A stretch of DNA of 19,977 nucleotides, taken from contig CAIRNC010000175.1 in the NCBI GenBank assembly GCA_903879875.1, forward strand, positions 1-19,977, given 5' to 3'. The first letter of the stretch is position 1, and each line of letters opens with the position of its first letter. Shown here piece after piece: positions 8,245 through 16,300 of this stretch. Source of the DNA: an uncultured Bacteroidota bacterium. GTDB lineage: Bacteria > Bacteroidota > Bacteroidia > Flavobacteriales > Flavobacteriaceae. A program made the position numbers and the translations under genes. Under the pieces are notes generated by a model. The model did not search any database. It saw nothing but the letters and a program-made list of their open reading frames with translations, and had not been told where the DNA came from.

Positions 8245-9609
8245 TTACAACTTATCCGGATTATAACCGACGTAAGGCATTTCGGTTTCTTTAAAAATAA
8301 CACCTAATGTTTCGAGCTCTTTTAGAATTGGCAGATACACTTCTTTTCGGATTGGCAATTGTACCCCAGGTGTTTTGATGTTGCCGTTTAAAATTTGTAA
8401 AGTTGCCATGGCTACGGGTAGTCCGACCGTTTTGGACATAGCAGTATAGGTTTGATCTTCGCCAATGCACACCATTTTTGAATCGATTTGTTTTTGTACT
8501 CCATCAATTTCGTAACCAAATTTATGATACATTACAATCATATCTTTATCATGGGGTTCTAAAGTCCATTTTTCAGCTAAAATGTGCTCTAAAATTTGAG
8601 CTGGCGAGGCATTTTTAACACCACTTATTTTATTCGAATTGAATAAATCCAATTCCAAAAGCTTGTCCCACATGATGTCATCTTGTTCAATGCCTAAATA
8701 CAAACGCATTTTCAATTCTACGGAATCAGAAGGATGATAGGGTAAAAACAGGTTAACAAATTCCCTATTGCTTATGGTTTCTGAGTTATCAATTTTATAG
8801 GAATCATCAGTCATTCCAAGTTGAACAAACATATTCCAAGCTTTGGAAAAACCTACTTTTCGAATAGTACCTCTGTATAAAGTCAGCACGTCTTCTAATC
8901 CATAAACACTTCGATATTTCAGCGAATCGCGGTTGGCGTAACCTTCGAATTTTCCGTACCCTTCCACTTCTAGAAATTCGGTTCTTCTAAATAGTTTGTT
9001 GTATGGAATATATTTATAAGTACCTTCTTGAATGAATTTTGCAGCACCTCCCTGCCCTGCTAGTACAACATTTCGGGGCGCCCAAGTAAATTTATAATTC
9101 CAAAGATTCGTATCCGATTCTGGAGCGACAAGCCCTCCACAAAATGATTCAAACAGAATCATTTTCCCACCTTTTTCATGAATTTCATCAATTACTTTCA
9201 TGGCGCTCATGTGGTCTATTCCGGGATCAAGACCGATTTCATTCATAAAAATCAGATTGTTTTCTTTTGCCGCAGCATCTAATTCTTGCATAGCATCACT
9301 AATATAGGAAGCGGTAACCATGTGCTTTTTTAATGTGATGCAATCTTTGGCAACTTCAATATGCAAATGCGCTGGCAACATCGAAATCACAATATCTGCT
9401 TTTTGAATTGCGGTTTGACGTTGGTTAGCATCAAAAATATCCAAGGCTATTGCAGCAGCATTTTTGTGATTATTAGTTTTCTTTTGTGCCAATGCTAAAG
9501 ACAAATCGCCTATGGTTAGAAATAGGTTCTCAGCATCTGATTTGGACAATAAATATTGGATTAAAGTTGATGCTGATTTTCCAGCACCTATAATTAGAAT
9601 GTTTCTCAT
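8245..9609 (-). CDS. Saccharopine dehydrogenase family protein
   Basis: NAD(P)-dependent oxidoreductase, 454 residues, cytoplasmic. The N terminus is a Rossmann strand with IIGAGKSAS (about 6-14), followed by ADIVISMLPAHLH, a characteristic segment of the family. NEIGLDPGIDHMSAMKVID and ESFCGGLVAPES mark the start of the saccharopine dehydrogenase C-terminal catalytic domain, which runs to the end (TVGLPVAMATLQILNG near 390-410). The canonical reaction oxidises saccharopine to glutamate and allysine in lysine degradation. No lysine-ketoglutarate reductase is adjacent, so the true substrate is open; some relatives act on other amino-acid or polyamine conjugates. The gene stands alone with its own terminator and promoter region, and a palindrome overlaps the promoter. 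Confidence 0.88.
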   Translation of the reverse strand: MRNILIIGAGKSASTLIQYLLSKSDAENLFLTIGDLSLALAQKKTNNHKNAAAIALDIFDANQRQTAIQKADIVISMLPAHLHIEVAKDCITLKKHMVTASYISDAMQELDAAAKENNLIFMNEIGLDPGIDHMSAMKVIDEIHEKGGKMILFESFCGGLVAPESDTNLWNYKFTWAPRNVVLAGQGGAAKFIQEGTYKYIPYNKLFRRTEFLEVEGYGKFEGYANRDSLKYRSVYGLEDVLTLYRGTIRKVGFSKAWNMFVQLGMTDDSYKIDNSETISNREFVNLFLPYHPSDSVELKMRLYLGIEQDDIMWDKLLELDLFNSNKISGVKNASPAQILEHILAEKWTLEPHDKDMIVMYHKFGYEIDGVQKQIDSKMVCIGEDQTYTAMSKTVGLPVAMATLQILNGNIKTPGVQLPIRKEVYLPILKELETLGVIFKETEMPYVGYNPDKL

Positions 9610-9627
9610 ACTGTTTTAAATATAACA

Positions 9628-9651
9628 CAAATGTAAGTATTTGTTACATTT
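9628..9651 (-). promoter_or_regulatory. Promoter -7 element with overlapping palindrome
   Basis: On the minus strand TACATTTG (9635-9628) fits TAnnTTTG, and the ATG is 19 bases downstream. AAATGTAA (9629-9636) and TTACATTT (9644-9651) form a perfect 8-bp inverted repeat around a 7-base centre. One arm overlaps the -7 element, the layout expected of a repressor or dual-regulator operator. No good -33 TTG is visible, which would fit an activator-dependent promoter. The regulator is unknown. Confidence 0.5.
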
Positions 9652-9680
9652 ATAAAAATAGAAAAAGATTTAAAATAAAA

Positions 9681-9710
9681 AAACAGCTTAAAAAGATATC
9701 TAAGCTGTTT
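9681..9710 (-). terminator. Terminator after the small membrane protein gene
   Basis: AAACAGCTTA (9681-9690) pairs with TAAGCTGTTT (9701-9710) around a 10-base loop. Read on the minus strand it is followed by a run of seven T. It ends the DUF3108/membrane protein unit. Confidence 0.8.
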
Positions 9711-9734
9711 GTGATTTAAAAAGATATGCCCATT

Positions 9735-10055
9735 TTACAAGCCTTCTTCTTCTAGGTCTTTTTTACCTTCTTTGGCTGATTCTACCTTTTTTTGTTCAAA
9801 TTGTTTGTCCACAGCAACGACTTCATCTTTTGTAAAAAGAATAAATCCTAAAGCAATAACCATGGTCAAAAGCGACACGATTAAAATTCGTTTTGGAAGT
9901 TTCTGTTGATTTATATCTGCTATTCTATAAGCTAAAAATCCAAATAAAGTTGCTATAGTTGCAGCGATTAACCCAAACTTTTCCATTGGCAAAATGGTGA
10001 AAATGATGCCTAAAAAGGCAAATAGAATCGCTAAAGTTATATATATTTTTCTCAT
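9735..10055 (-). CDS. Small inner-membrane protein, unknown function
   Basis: I do not recognise this 106-residue protein. It shows three hydrophobic segments, about residues 5-22, 28-45 and 56-74, with short loops. The positively charged stretch NQQKLPKR (about 49-56) precedes the third, and a highly charged tail (about 84-106, KKVESAKEGKKDLEEE) is probably cytoplasmic or a short helix. The stop of the DUF3108 gene lies 13 bases upstream, so the two are almost certainly cotranscribed and may act together in the envelope. No catalytic motif is visible. Confidence 0.75.
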   Translation of the reverse strand: MRKIYITLAILFAFLGIIFTILPMEKFGLIAATIATLFGFLAYRIADINQQKLPKRILIVSLLTMVIALGFILFTKDEVVAVDKQFEQKKVESAKEGKKDLEEEGL

Positions 10056-10068
10056 AATTATTTAGCTG

Positions 10069-10827
10069 TTAAATTCCTGAAGCTGTTGTTAAACTTAGTT
10101 GACCGATACCTACTGGAATGCTGAATTTAATAAGTGTTGGTATTTTCTTGGAATCGGCAGTTAGCCAAATTAAATTTTTATCCGTTCCTTTTAAGACTTT
10201 AGTTCTAGCGGCAATTGAAATTTTGTAACACTCTTTTGTGCCAAGGTTTCCAGAAGAAATAGTTTCTTTGCCCATATATTTCAAAACTACAGGAATTTCT
10301 TTTTCATCAAAAACCACTGTAAACGAACTCGTTTGTCCAATTTTAAAAGCATTGAAATTCAAGGTTCTCAATTTGTATAATATGGAAATTACATCTTGAG
10401 AAGTGCCACCAATGGTAAATTCTTTGCTATTCTCGGGTCTGTTTTTAACTTTAGAAGTGCTTTTTACGGTTTTGCCATCCGGTTTATAAATGTATTTTTC
10501 TGTCATTGAAAAACCACCTTCAGTAATGTTACGTTTGTATAAACTAGGCTTTAAAGTAGATGGGTTTACGTATGATTCATATAAATCACGTATTTTAAAA
10601 AAAGAATCCCATTTACTATATGTTGCGGCTTCACAACTCAAATGTAAATAAGAACTTTTAGCCGTAGTTACGGTTTCTGTTGACATGGTTATTTGTGCCA
10701 ACGGCGTCATTATACCACTCATATTATAAGCTCCAGAAAAAACTAATTTTTCACCTGATTTCACTTGTGAAAAGCTAAAGAAAAAAGACAAACTTAAAGC
10801 AAAGGAAAGAAGTAACTTCTTCATCAT
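10069..10827 (-). CDS. DUF3108 domain secreted protein
   Basis: A 252-residue exported protein. The signal peptide spans about residues 1-20 (two lysines, then a Leu/Phe/Ser-rich core ending FSFSQ). The mature part is beta-rich and follows the DUF3108 pattern: an opening GEKLVFSGAYNMSGIMTPLAQITM, the WDSFFKIRDLYESYV segment, a central DVISILYKLRTLNF and a closing IWLTADSKKIPTLIKFSIPVGIGQL. DUF3108 proteins of Gram-negative bacteria are periplasmic and of unknown function; a lipid- or ligand-binding barrel has been suggested for the fold. The gene leads a two-gene unit and has a well-formed promoter. Either of the first two ATG codons (10827 or 10824) could be used. Confidence 0.82.
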   Translation of the reverse strand: MMKKLLLSFALSLSFFFSFSQVKSGEKLVFSGAYNMSGIMTPLAQITMSTETVTTAKSSYLHLSCEAATYSKWDSFFKIRDLYESYVNPSTLKPSLYKRNITEGGFSMTEKYIYKPDGKTVKSTSKVKNRPENSKEFTIGGTSQDVISILYKLRTLNFNAFKIGQTSSFTVVFDEKEIPVVLKYMGKETISSGNLGTKECYKISIAARTKVLKGTDKNLIWLTADSKKIPTLIKFSIPVGIGQLSLTTASGI

Positions 10828-10844
10828 TTAAAATTTTTAAAGCG

Positions 10845-10873
10845 CAAATGTAACATTATTTTTTTGGAAGCAA
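10845..10873 (-). promoter_or_regulatory. Promoter of the DUF3108 unit
   Basis: On the minus strand TTG (10873-10871), an 18-base spacer and TACATTTG (10852-10845) match the Bacteroidota consensus. The first ATG is 17 bases after the -7 element. It is divergent from the DUF423 promoter. Confidence 0.7.
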
Positions 10874-10896
10874 AACTAAAAAAGGAAACACAAAGC

Positions 10897-10926
10897 TTTG
10901 ATTCTATTATATAACTGATAATTTTG
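10897..10926 (+). promoter_or_regulatory. Promoter of the DUF423 gene
   Basis: TTTG (10897-10900), an 18-base spacer and TAATTTTG (10919-10926) form a near-ideal Bacteroidota promoter. The -33 word lies in the 10-bp palindrome CAAAGCTTTG (10891-10900). This promoter decides the start of the next gene, because the upstream TTG at 10924 lies inside the -7 element. Confidence 0.75.
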
Positions 10927-10950
10927 TACAATAGTATAAAATCAAAAAAA

Positions 10951-11337
10951 ATGAATAAAAAAATTATTGCTTCAGGAGCATTATTAGGTGCATTAGCTAT
11001 TGTTTTAGGGGCTTTTGGCGCTCATGCTTTAAAAAAAATATTGACAATTGAAGAACTTTCAACATTTGAAACAGGTGTGAAATATCAAATGTACCACGCT
11101 TTGTTTTTACTATTTATTGGAACTTCCACCCTTTTGAATGAAAAAACAAAAAAGACCATTTTTTATTTGGTATCCGTTGGTGTTCTCTTTTTCTCTGGAT
11201 CTATCTATTTTTTAGCAACCAATCGCTTAACTTCTTTTGATTTTAAAACTATTGGATTCATAACTCCTATTGGAGGATTGTTATTAATCTTAGCTTGGAT
11301 GGCATTATTTTTCAATATATTGAAGAAAAAAGCATAA
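10951..11337 (+). CDS. DUF423 (YgdD-like) inner-membrane protein
   Basis: Small integral membrane protein of 128 residues, close to the 131 of E. coli YgdD. The N-terminal ASGALLGALAIVLGAFGAHALK block, followed by FETGVKYQMYHALFLL, is diagnostic of DUF423. Four hydrophobic segments can be seen, with the TPIGGLLLILAWMALFF helix last. The function of the family is unknown. I chose ATG 10951 over an in-frame TTG at 10924 because the latter overlaps the promoter -7 element and would not be in the transcript. The pckA gene follows after 78 bases containing its own promoter candidate. Confidence 0.88.
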   Translation: MNKKIIASGALLGALAIVLGAFGAHALKKILTIEELSTFETGVKYQMYHALFLLFIGTSTLLNEKTKKTIFYLVSVGVLFFSGSIYFLATNRLTSFDFKTIGFITPIGGLLLILAWMALFFNILKKKA

Positions 11338-11374
11338 ATTTTGAATTTACTATAACGATGTAGTTTTTTATTTT

Positions 11375-11382
11375 TACTTTTG
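11375..11382 (+). promoter_or_regulatory. Candidate -7 element of pckA
   Basis: TACTTTTG fits TAnnTTTG, 33 bases before the pckA ATG. The expected -33 TTG is missing, so the promoter may need an activator, which would suit a gluconeogenic gene; this is an inference. Confidence 0.4.
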
Positions 11383-11415
11383 CGCTTTAAAATTCTCAAC
11401 ACAATTTATAAAACT

Positions 11416-13041
11416 ATGGACAATAATGCTTTGTTTACGAAAACGATTTCGTTAGAAAAATATGGGATTACAAATACCCATGATATTATTTACAATCCTT
11501 CATTTGATTATTTGTACAATGAAGAGTTAAATCCGGAATTAGAAGGCTATGAAAAAGGCTTTCTAACAGAGCTTGGAGCAGTAAATGTGATGACAGGCGT
11601 TTTTACAGGCCGTTCTCCAAAAGACAAATATATTGTTAAAGACGATGTAACTAAAGATACTATTTGGTGGACATCAGAAAAAGCGGTAAATGACAATAAG
11701 CCTATTTCACAAACAACTTGGAATGCTTTAAAAGAAACTACTACAGCACAACTTTCAGGAAAAAAATTATATGTAGTAGATGCCTTTTGCGGTGCAAATG
11801 AAAATACACGTTTGAAAGTGCGTTTTATTATGGAAGTGGCTTGGCAAGCGCATTTTGTAAAAAACATGTTCATTCGTCCAACGGACCTTGAATTAGAAAA
11901 TTTTGGCGAACCTGATTTTATAGTAATGAATGGTTCTAAAACTAGTTTCAAAGATTTTGCAGCTCATGGATTGAATTCTGAAGTCTATGTTGCTTTCAAT
12001 TTAACTGAGAAAATTCAATTAATTGGTGGTACCTGGTATGGTGGTGAAATGAAAAAAGGATTGTTCTCTATGATGAACTACTATTTGCCACTTCAAGGAA
12101 TTGCTTCTATGCACTGTTCCGCAAACAAAGGAGCTGATGGTGACGTTGCAGTATTCTTTGGATTATCTGGAACTGGAAAAACTACTTTGTCAACCGATCC
12201 AAAACGCGAATTAATTGGTGATGACGAACACGGATGGGACGATGAAGGTGTGTTTAATTTCGAAGGGGGTTGCTATGCAAAAACAATTGACTTAAGTGCA
12301 GCAAATGAACCTGATATTTTTGGAGCCATTCGTCGTGATGCGTTGCTAGAAAATGTAACTGTAGATGCCAATGGAAAAATTGACTTCAAAGACGGATCAG
12401 TAACCCAAAACACAAGAGTTTCTTATCCAATAGATCATATTGATAATATTGTAAAACCCGTTTCAAAAGCAGGTCATGCAACCAAAGTTATTTTCTTAAC
12501 TGCTGATGCTTTTGGAGTTATTCCTCCAGTTTCAAAACTAACCCCTGAACAAACTAAATATTATTTCTTATCTGGTTTTACGGCTAAATTAGCAGGAACT
12601 GAAAGAGGAGTTACAAAACCAGAACCTACTTTTTCAGCTTGTTTTGGCAAAGCCTTTTTATCTCTTCACCCAACACAATATGGAGAAGAATTGGTAAAAA
12701 AGATGGAGCAAAACAATGCTACGGCCTATATGGTTAACACTGGTTGGAACGGTACAGGAAAACGTATCTCCATCAAAGACACTAGAGCTATTATAGATGC
12801 TATTTTAAATGGAGCTATAGAAAAAACAGAAACACAACTCATTCCAATGTTTAATTTTGAAGTGCCTACGACGTTAGAAGGCGTTGAAACTTCTATTTTA
12901 GACCCTAGAAAAACGTATGAAGATGTTTCGGAATGGACAGCAAAAGCTACTGATTTAGCGCAATTGTTTATTAAGAACTTCGTACAATATACAGTGAATG
13001 CCGAAGGAGAAAACCTAGTAAAAGCAGGACCTCAGTTATAA
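11416..13041 (+). CDS. pckA: Phosphoenolpyruvate carboxykinase (ATP)
   Basis: Catalyses oxaloacetate + ATP to phosphoenolpyruvate + CO2 + ADP, the entry step of gluconeogenesis, in the cytosol. It has 541 residues, the usual length. The substrate-binding TGRSPKDKYIV (64-74, with R66), the metal-binding lysine in MKKG (212-215), H233 in SMHCSANKG, the P-loop GLSGTGKTTLS (249-259) and the second phosphate/metal motif LIGDDEHGWDDEG (267-278) are all intact. GGTWYGGEMKKG and NTGWNGTGKRISIKDTR are further hallmarks of the ATP-dependent family. The start is ATG 11416 (MDNNALF). An in-frame TTG at 11380 is rejected because it sits in the promoter -7 element. A strong terminator follows, so the gene appears to be a single unit. 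Confidence 0.97.
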   Translation: MDNNALFTKTISLEKYGITNTHDIIYNPSFDYLYNEELNPELEGYEKGFLTELGAVNVMTGVFTGRSPKDKYIVKDDVTKDTIWWTSEKAVNDNKPISQTTWNALKETTTAQLSGKKLYVVDAFCGANENTRLKVRFIMEVAWQAHFVKNMFIRPTDLELENFGEPDFIVMNGSKTSFKDFAAHGLNSEVYVAFNLTEKIQLIGGTWYGGEMKKGLFSMMNYYLPLQGIASMHCSANKGADGDVAVFFGLSGTGKTTLSTDPKRELIGDDEHGWDDEGVFNFEGGCYAKTIDLSAANEPDIFGAIRRDALLENVTVDANGKIDFKDGSVTQNTRVSYPIDHIDNIVKPVSKAGHATKVIFLTADAFGVIPPVSKLTPEQTKYYFLSGFTAKLAGTERGVTKPEPTFSACFGKAFLSLHPTQYGEELVKKMEQNNATAYMVNTGWNGTGKRISIKDTRAIIDAILNGAIEKTETQLIPMFNFEVPTTLEGVETSILDPRKTYEDVSEWTAKATDLAQLFIKNFVQYTVNAEGENLVKAGPQL

Positions 13042-13062
13042 AAAATTCCTCTTATTTTAATC

Positions 13063-13100
13063 AAAAAAAGCTTTCAGAACAATTTCTGAAAGCTTTTTTT
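13063..13100 (+). terminator. Intrinsic terminator after pckA
   Basis: A stem of up to 17 bp has AGCTTTCAGAA (13069-13079) pairing with TTCTGAAAGCT (13084-13094), a 4-base loop, flanking A and T runs and a T8 tail. It starts about 20 bases after the stop. Confidence 0.92.
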
Positions 13101-13327
13101 ATTTAAAAGAATGCTGTAAATACCCATGCATATTTGCCAAATCTAAACCAAAAAGTTAGCTTTTATTTTTACTTTTGAATTTCGATAATTTTGAAATGAA
13201 AGTTAATCCTTCAGTATTGACATATACGCAGAAGATATTTTAATAAATAGTCAAACAAAATATTAGTAATAAATCCGCTATTTTATTGACTTTGAATGGT
13301 TTTCTTACAAACAATTTTGAAATTTCC

Positions 13328-13358
13328 TTGCTCGTTATTAAAATTCAATTTATATTTG
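13328..13358 (+). promoter_or_regulatory. Promoter of the CUB/FN3 cargo gene
   Basis: TTG (13328-13330), a 20-base spacer and TATATTTG (13351-13358) fit the Bacteroidota consensus, 22 bases before the ATG. The upstream part of the 13042-13380 gap holds the pckA terminator and AT-rich sequence; an isolated TACTTTTG at 13170-13177 leads to no gene I can support. Confidence 0.7.
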
Positions 13359-13380
13359 AAGCATTAAAACCAACCTAAAC

Positions 13381-16300
13381 ATGAAAAAATCAATACTCTT
13401 TAGTTTATTTGCGTTACTATTTTCAGCTTTCTCTCTGTCGGCACAAACGGTAACTTGCGGAAGCAATTTTTCTGATCCTGGAGGACCAAACGCAAACTAT
13501 TCAGACGGTGCAAACGTAACTACAACCATTTGTCCAACTAACCCCGGAGATGCGGTTACAGTAACTTTCTCTAGTTTTGACATTGAAGCTAATTTTGATT
13601 TTCTAAAAGTATATGATGGTACTTCTGCAACGGCACCTTTATTGGCAACGTATTCAGGTACAACTATACCTTCTCCAATAACTGCTTCCAATACAAGCGG
13701 ATGTTTGACTTTTGTTTTTACTTCAGATAGTGTTGTTAATAAACCAGGATGGGTTGCAATGGTATCATGTGGAGTATACGTACCAATAACTTGTCCAAAA
13801 CCTATAGCCATAACAGCTACTGCTGTTACGTCATCAGGGGCGACAATCAACTGGACTGAAACAGGAACAGCAACACAATGGGAAGTTTTAGCACTTCCAG
13901 CAGGAACAGTACCTACATCAACTTCTGTTGGAACAATCGCTACAACGCAACCGTTTCAAATGAGTGGAATGAATTTAGGAAGCACTTATAATGTATATGT
14001 ACGGGCCCTTTGTTCTCCAACGGATATAAGTGCATGGTCAACTGCCACGACGGTAATTGCACAACTGTGTGCAGCACCTACTCAGGTAATTGCTTCCAAT
14101 ATTACACAAACTTCGGCTACCGTTTCTTGGGTTAATACAACTAATGCAACTTCATGGCAGATTGCTACTCAATTAAGCTCCGTTACAACAACTCCAACAT
14201 CAGGAACTGTTTGTAACAGTAATGCCAATTATCCTTTAACCGGATTATTATCAGGAACTGCATATAAAGTATATGTTAAAGCCGATTGTGGAGATGGTAC
14301 TTTCAGCGCGTGGTCAGTGGTTTATACTTTTACAACATTGGCACCAAGTTTAACTACTCCAGTTTGTGGAGATGTTTTTGTAGACAATGGCGGACTATCT
14401 TTAAATTATTATAACTATACCAATTCAGCTGTAACCATTTATCCAACTAATCCTGGAGAAGTAGTAACCGTTACTTTCAATTCGTTTGATGTTGAAACAA
14501 CTTTTGACGGTTTGTATGTGTACAACGGAAACAGTACTTCTGCTACACAAATATCAAGTACAAATGCCGCAGGAAGTATTCCGGGAGGATTGCCAGGAGC
14601 CTTTTGGGGCACAGTTAATCCAGGGCCGTTTACCTCAACAAGTCCTGATGGATCTTTGACGTTTAAATTTATTAGTGATTACACTGTTAATAAAACAGGT
14701 TGGTCTGCAAATGTTACTTGTGGTCCTGCACCTTCATGTCCTACGCCAATGTATGCTAGTGCAGCTACTAATATTACACAGACAGGTGCCACATTTAATT
14801 GGACAGAGACAGGCTCAGCAACACAATGGGAAGTATTGGTTCAACCTGCAACTAGCACGGCTCCAACAGCAAGTGCTACAGGTATTATTGCCAGCGCAAA
14901 TACTTTTACTGCAATTGGTCTAAATAACGCAACAGCGTATAAAGCATATGTAAGAGCTGTATGTTCTGCTACTGATGCTAGTCTTTGGTCGAATGTAAGT
15001 GCTTTCACAACTGCGGCTTGTTCCGTACCACTTGGATTATCGGCTACTGGAATTACAGGAACAAGTGCCACATTATCTTGGACAATAGGAAGTGCAACCC
15101 AATGGGAAGTATTGATTCAGCCTTCAGCAAACACAGCGCCAACTGCAACAACAGCTGGAATTGCTACAAACACAAACAATTACAACACAACAGGTTTAAC
15201 ATGTGGAACTACCTATAATTTATATGTAAGATCTATTTGTTCCACCACTCAAACAAGCGCTTGGTCTTCTGCATACTCTTTTACTACTACAGCAAATCAA
15301 GTGGCGCTTACGAACCTTAATCAATGTGATGACGATATGAATGGAACGGTTATTTTTGACTTGACTAGCGTTCAATCGCAAATAAACACCACACTTCCAC
15401 TACAATATTATGTTTCACTAACAAATGCTACAGCTCAGATTAATCCAATTGCTAACCCTACAACTTATGCTATTTCATCAAGTTCAACAGCGGTAACAAT
15501 ATTTGTTAAAACGGCAAATTCAGGACCGTGTGAAACAATTTATACATTCCAATTGCATGCTTATTCGGATTGTAATTTAGCTCACATTTGTAACCAAGCC
15601 AATTCACTTTGTGGTTCTTTAGGCATACCTTATACCAATACACACAATGGAATAAATGCGGAAACAGGTAACAATTATGGCTGTTTATATTCTACTCCAA
15701 ACCCAACTTGGTTCTATCTACCAATAAGTAACGCGGGAGTTTTAAATCTAACTATCGAACAAAATGACGCTATCGGTTTTAATGGATTAGGACGTGATGT
15801 AGATTATATTGTGTATGGGCCTTTTAGCAATCCTACAACGCCTTGCAGCACTGGTTTAAATACAATAAATACGGTAAGCTGTAGTTATTCAGCTGCGCCA
15901 ATTGAGCACCCTGTGATTCCAAATGCGCAAGTAGGACAATACTATTTATTAATGGTAACCAATTTTAGTAATCAACCTGGATTCATTAGAATTACAGTTG
16001 ACCCTGCGTCTACAGCATCTATTGATTGTTCTGGTCTTCGCTTAAATGCTTTTCTTGATACCAACAGCAATGGAACACAAGATACAACGGAACAAAACTT
16101 TCCTCTTGGACAATTTCATTATGAAATAAACAGTAATGGTAATCCTCATAATATTATATCGCCAACTGGCATTTATAATATTTATGACTTGAATGCTACA
16201 AATTCTTACAACTTGAGTTATACTTTAGACCCAGCCTATAGTGCAATGTATGGTGTGACAACTTCGTCATATCCAAATGTAAATGTCGTAATTGGTGGAG

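Noticed and set aside
10924..10950. Longer N terminus of the DUF423 protein from TTG 10924
   Set aside because: The TTG is part of the -7 element of the gene's promoter; ATG 10951 gives the normal family length.
11380..11415. Longer N terminus of PckA from TTG 11380
   Set aside because: It overlaps the candidate -7 element; the family N terminus fits ATG 11416.
13170..13238. TACTTTTG followed by a 15-codon reading frame from ATG 13196
   Set aside because: No -33 box, no similarity to any family and too short; probably chance in AT-rich DNA.
13547..15071. Several minus-strand and shifted-frame reading frames inside the large cargo gene
   Set aside because: They are by-products of the repetitive Thr/Ser/Ala-rich coding sequence; no promoters or recognisable motifs.
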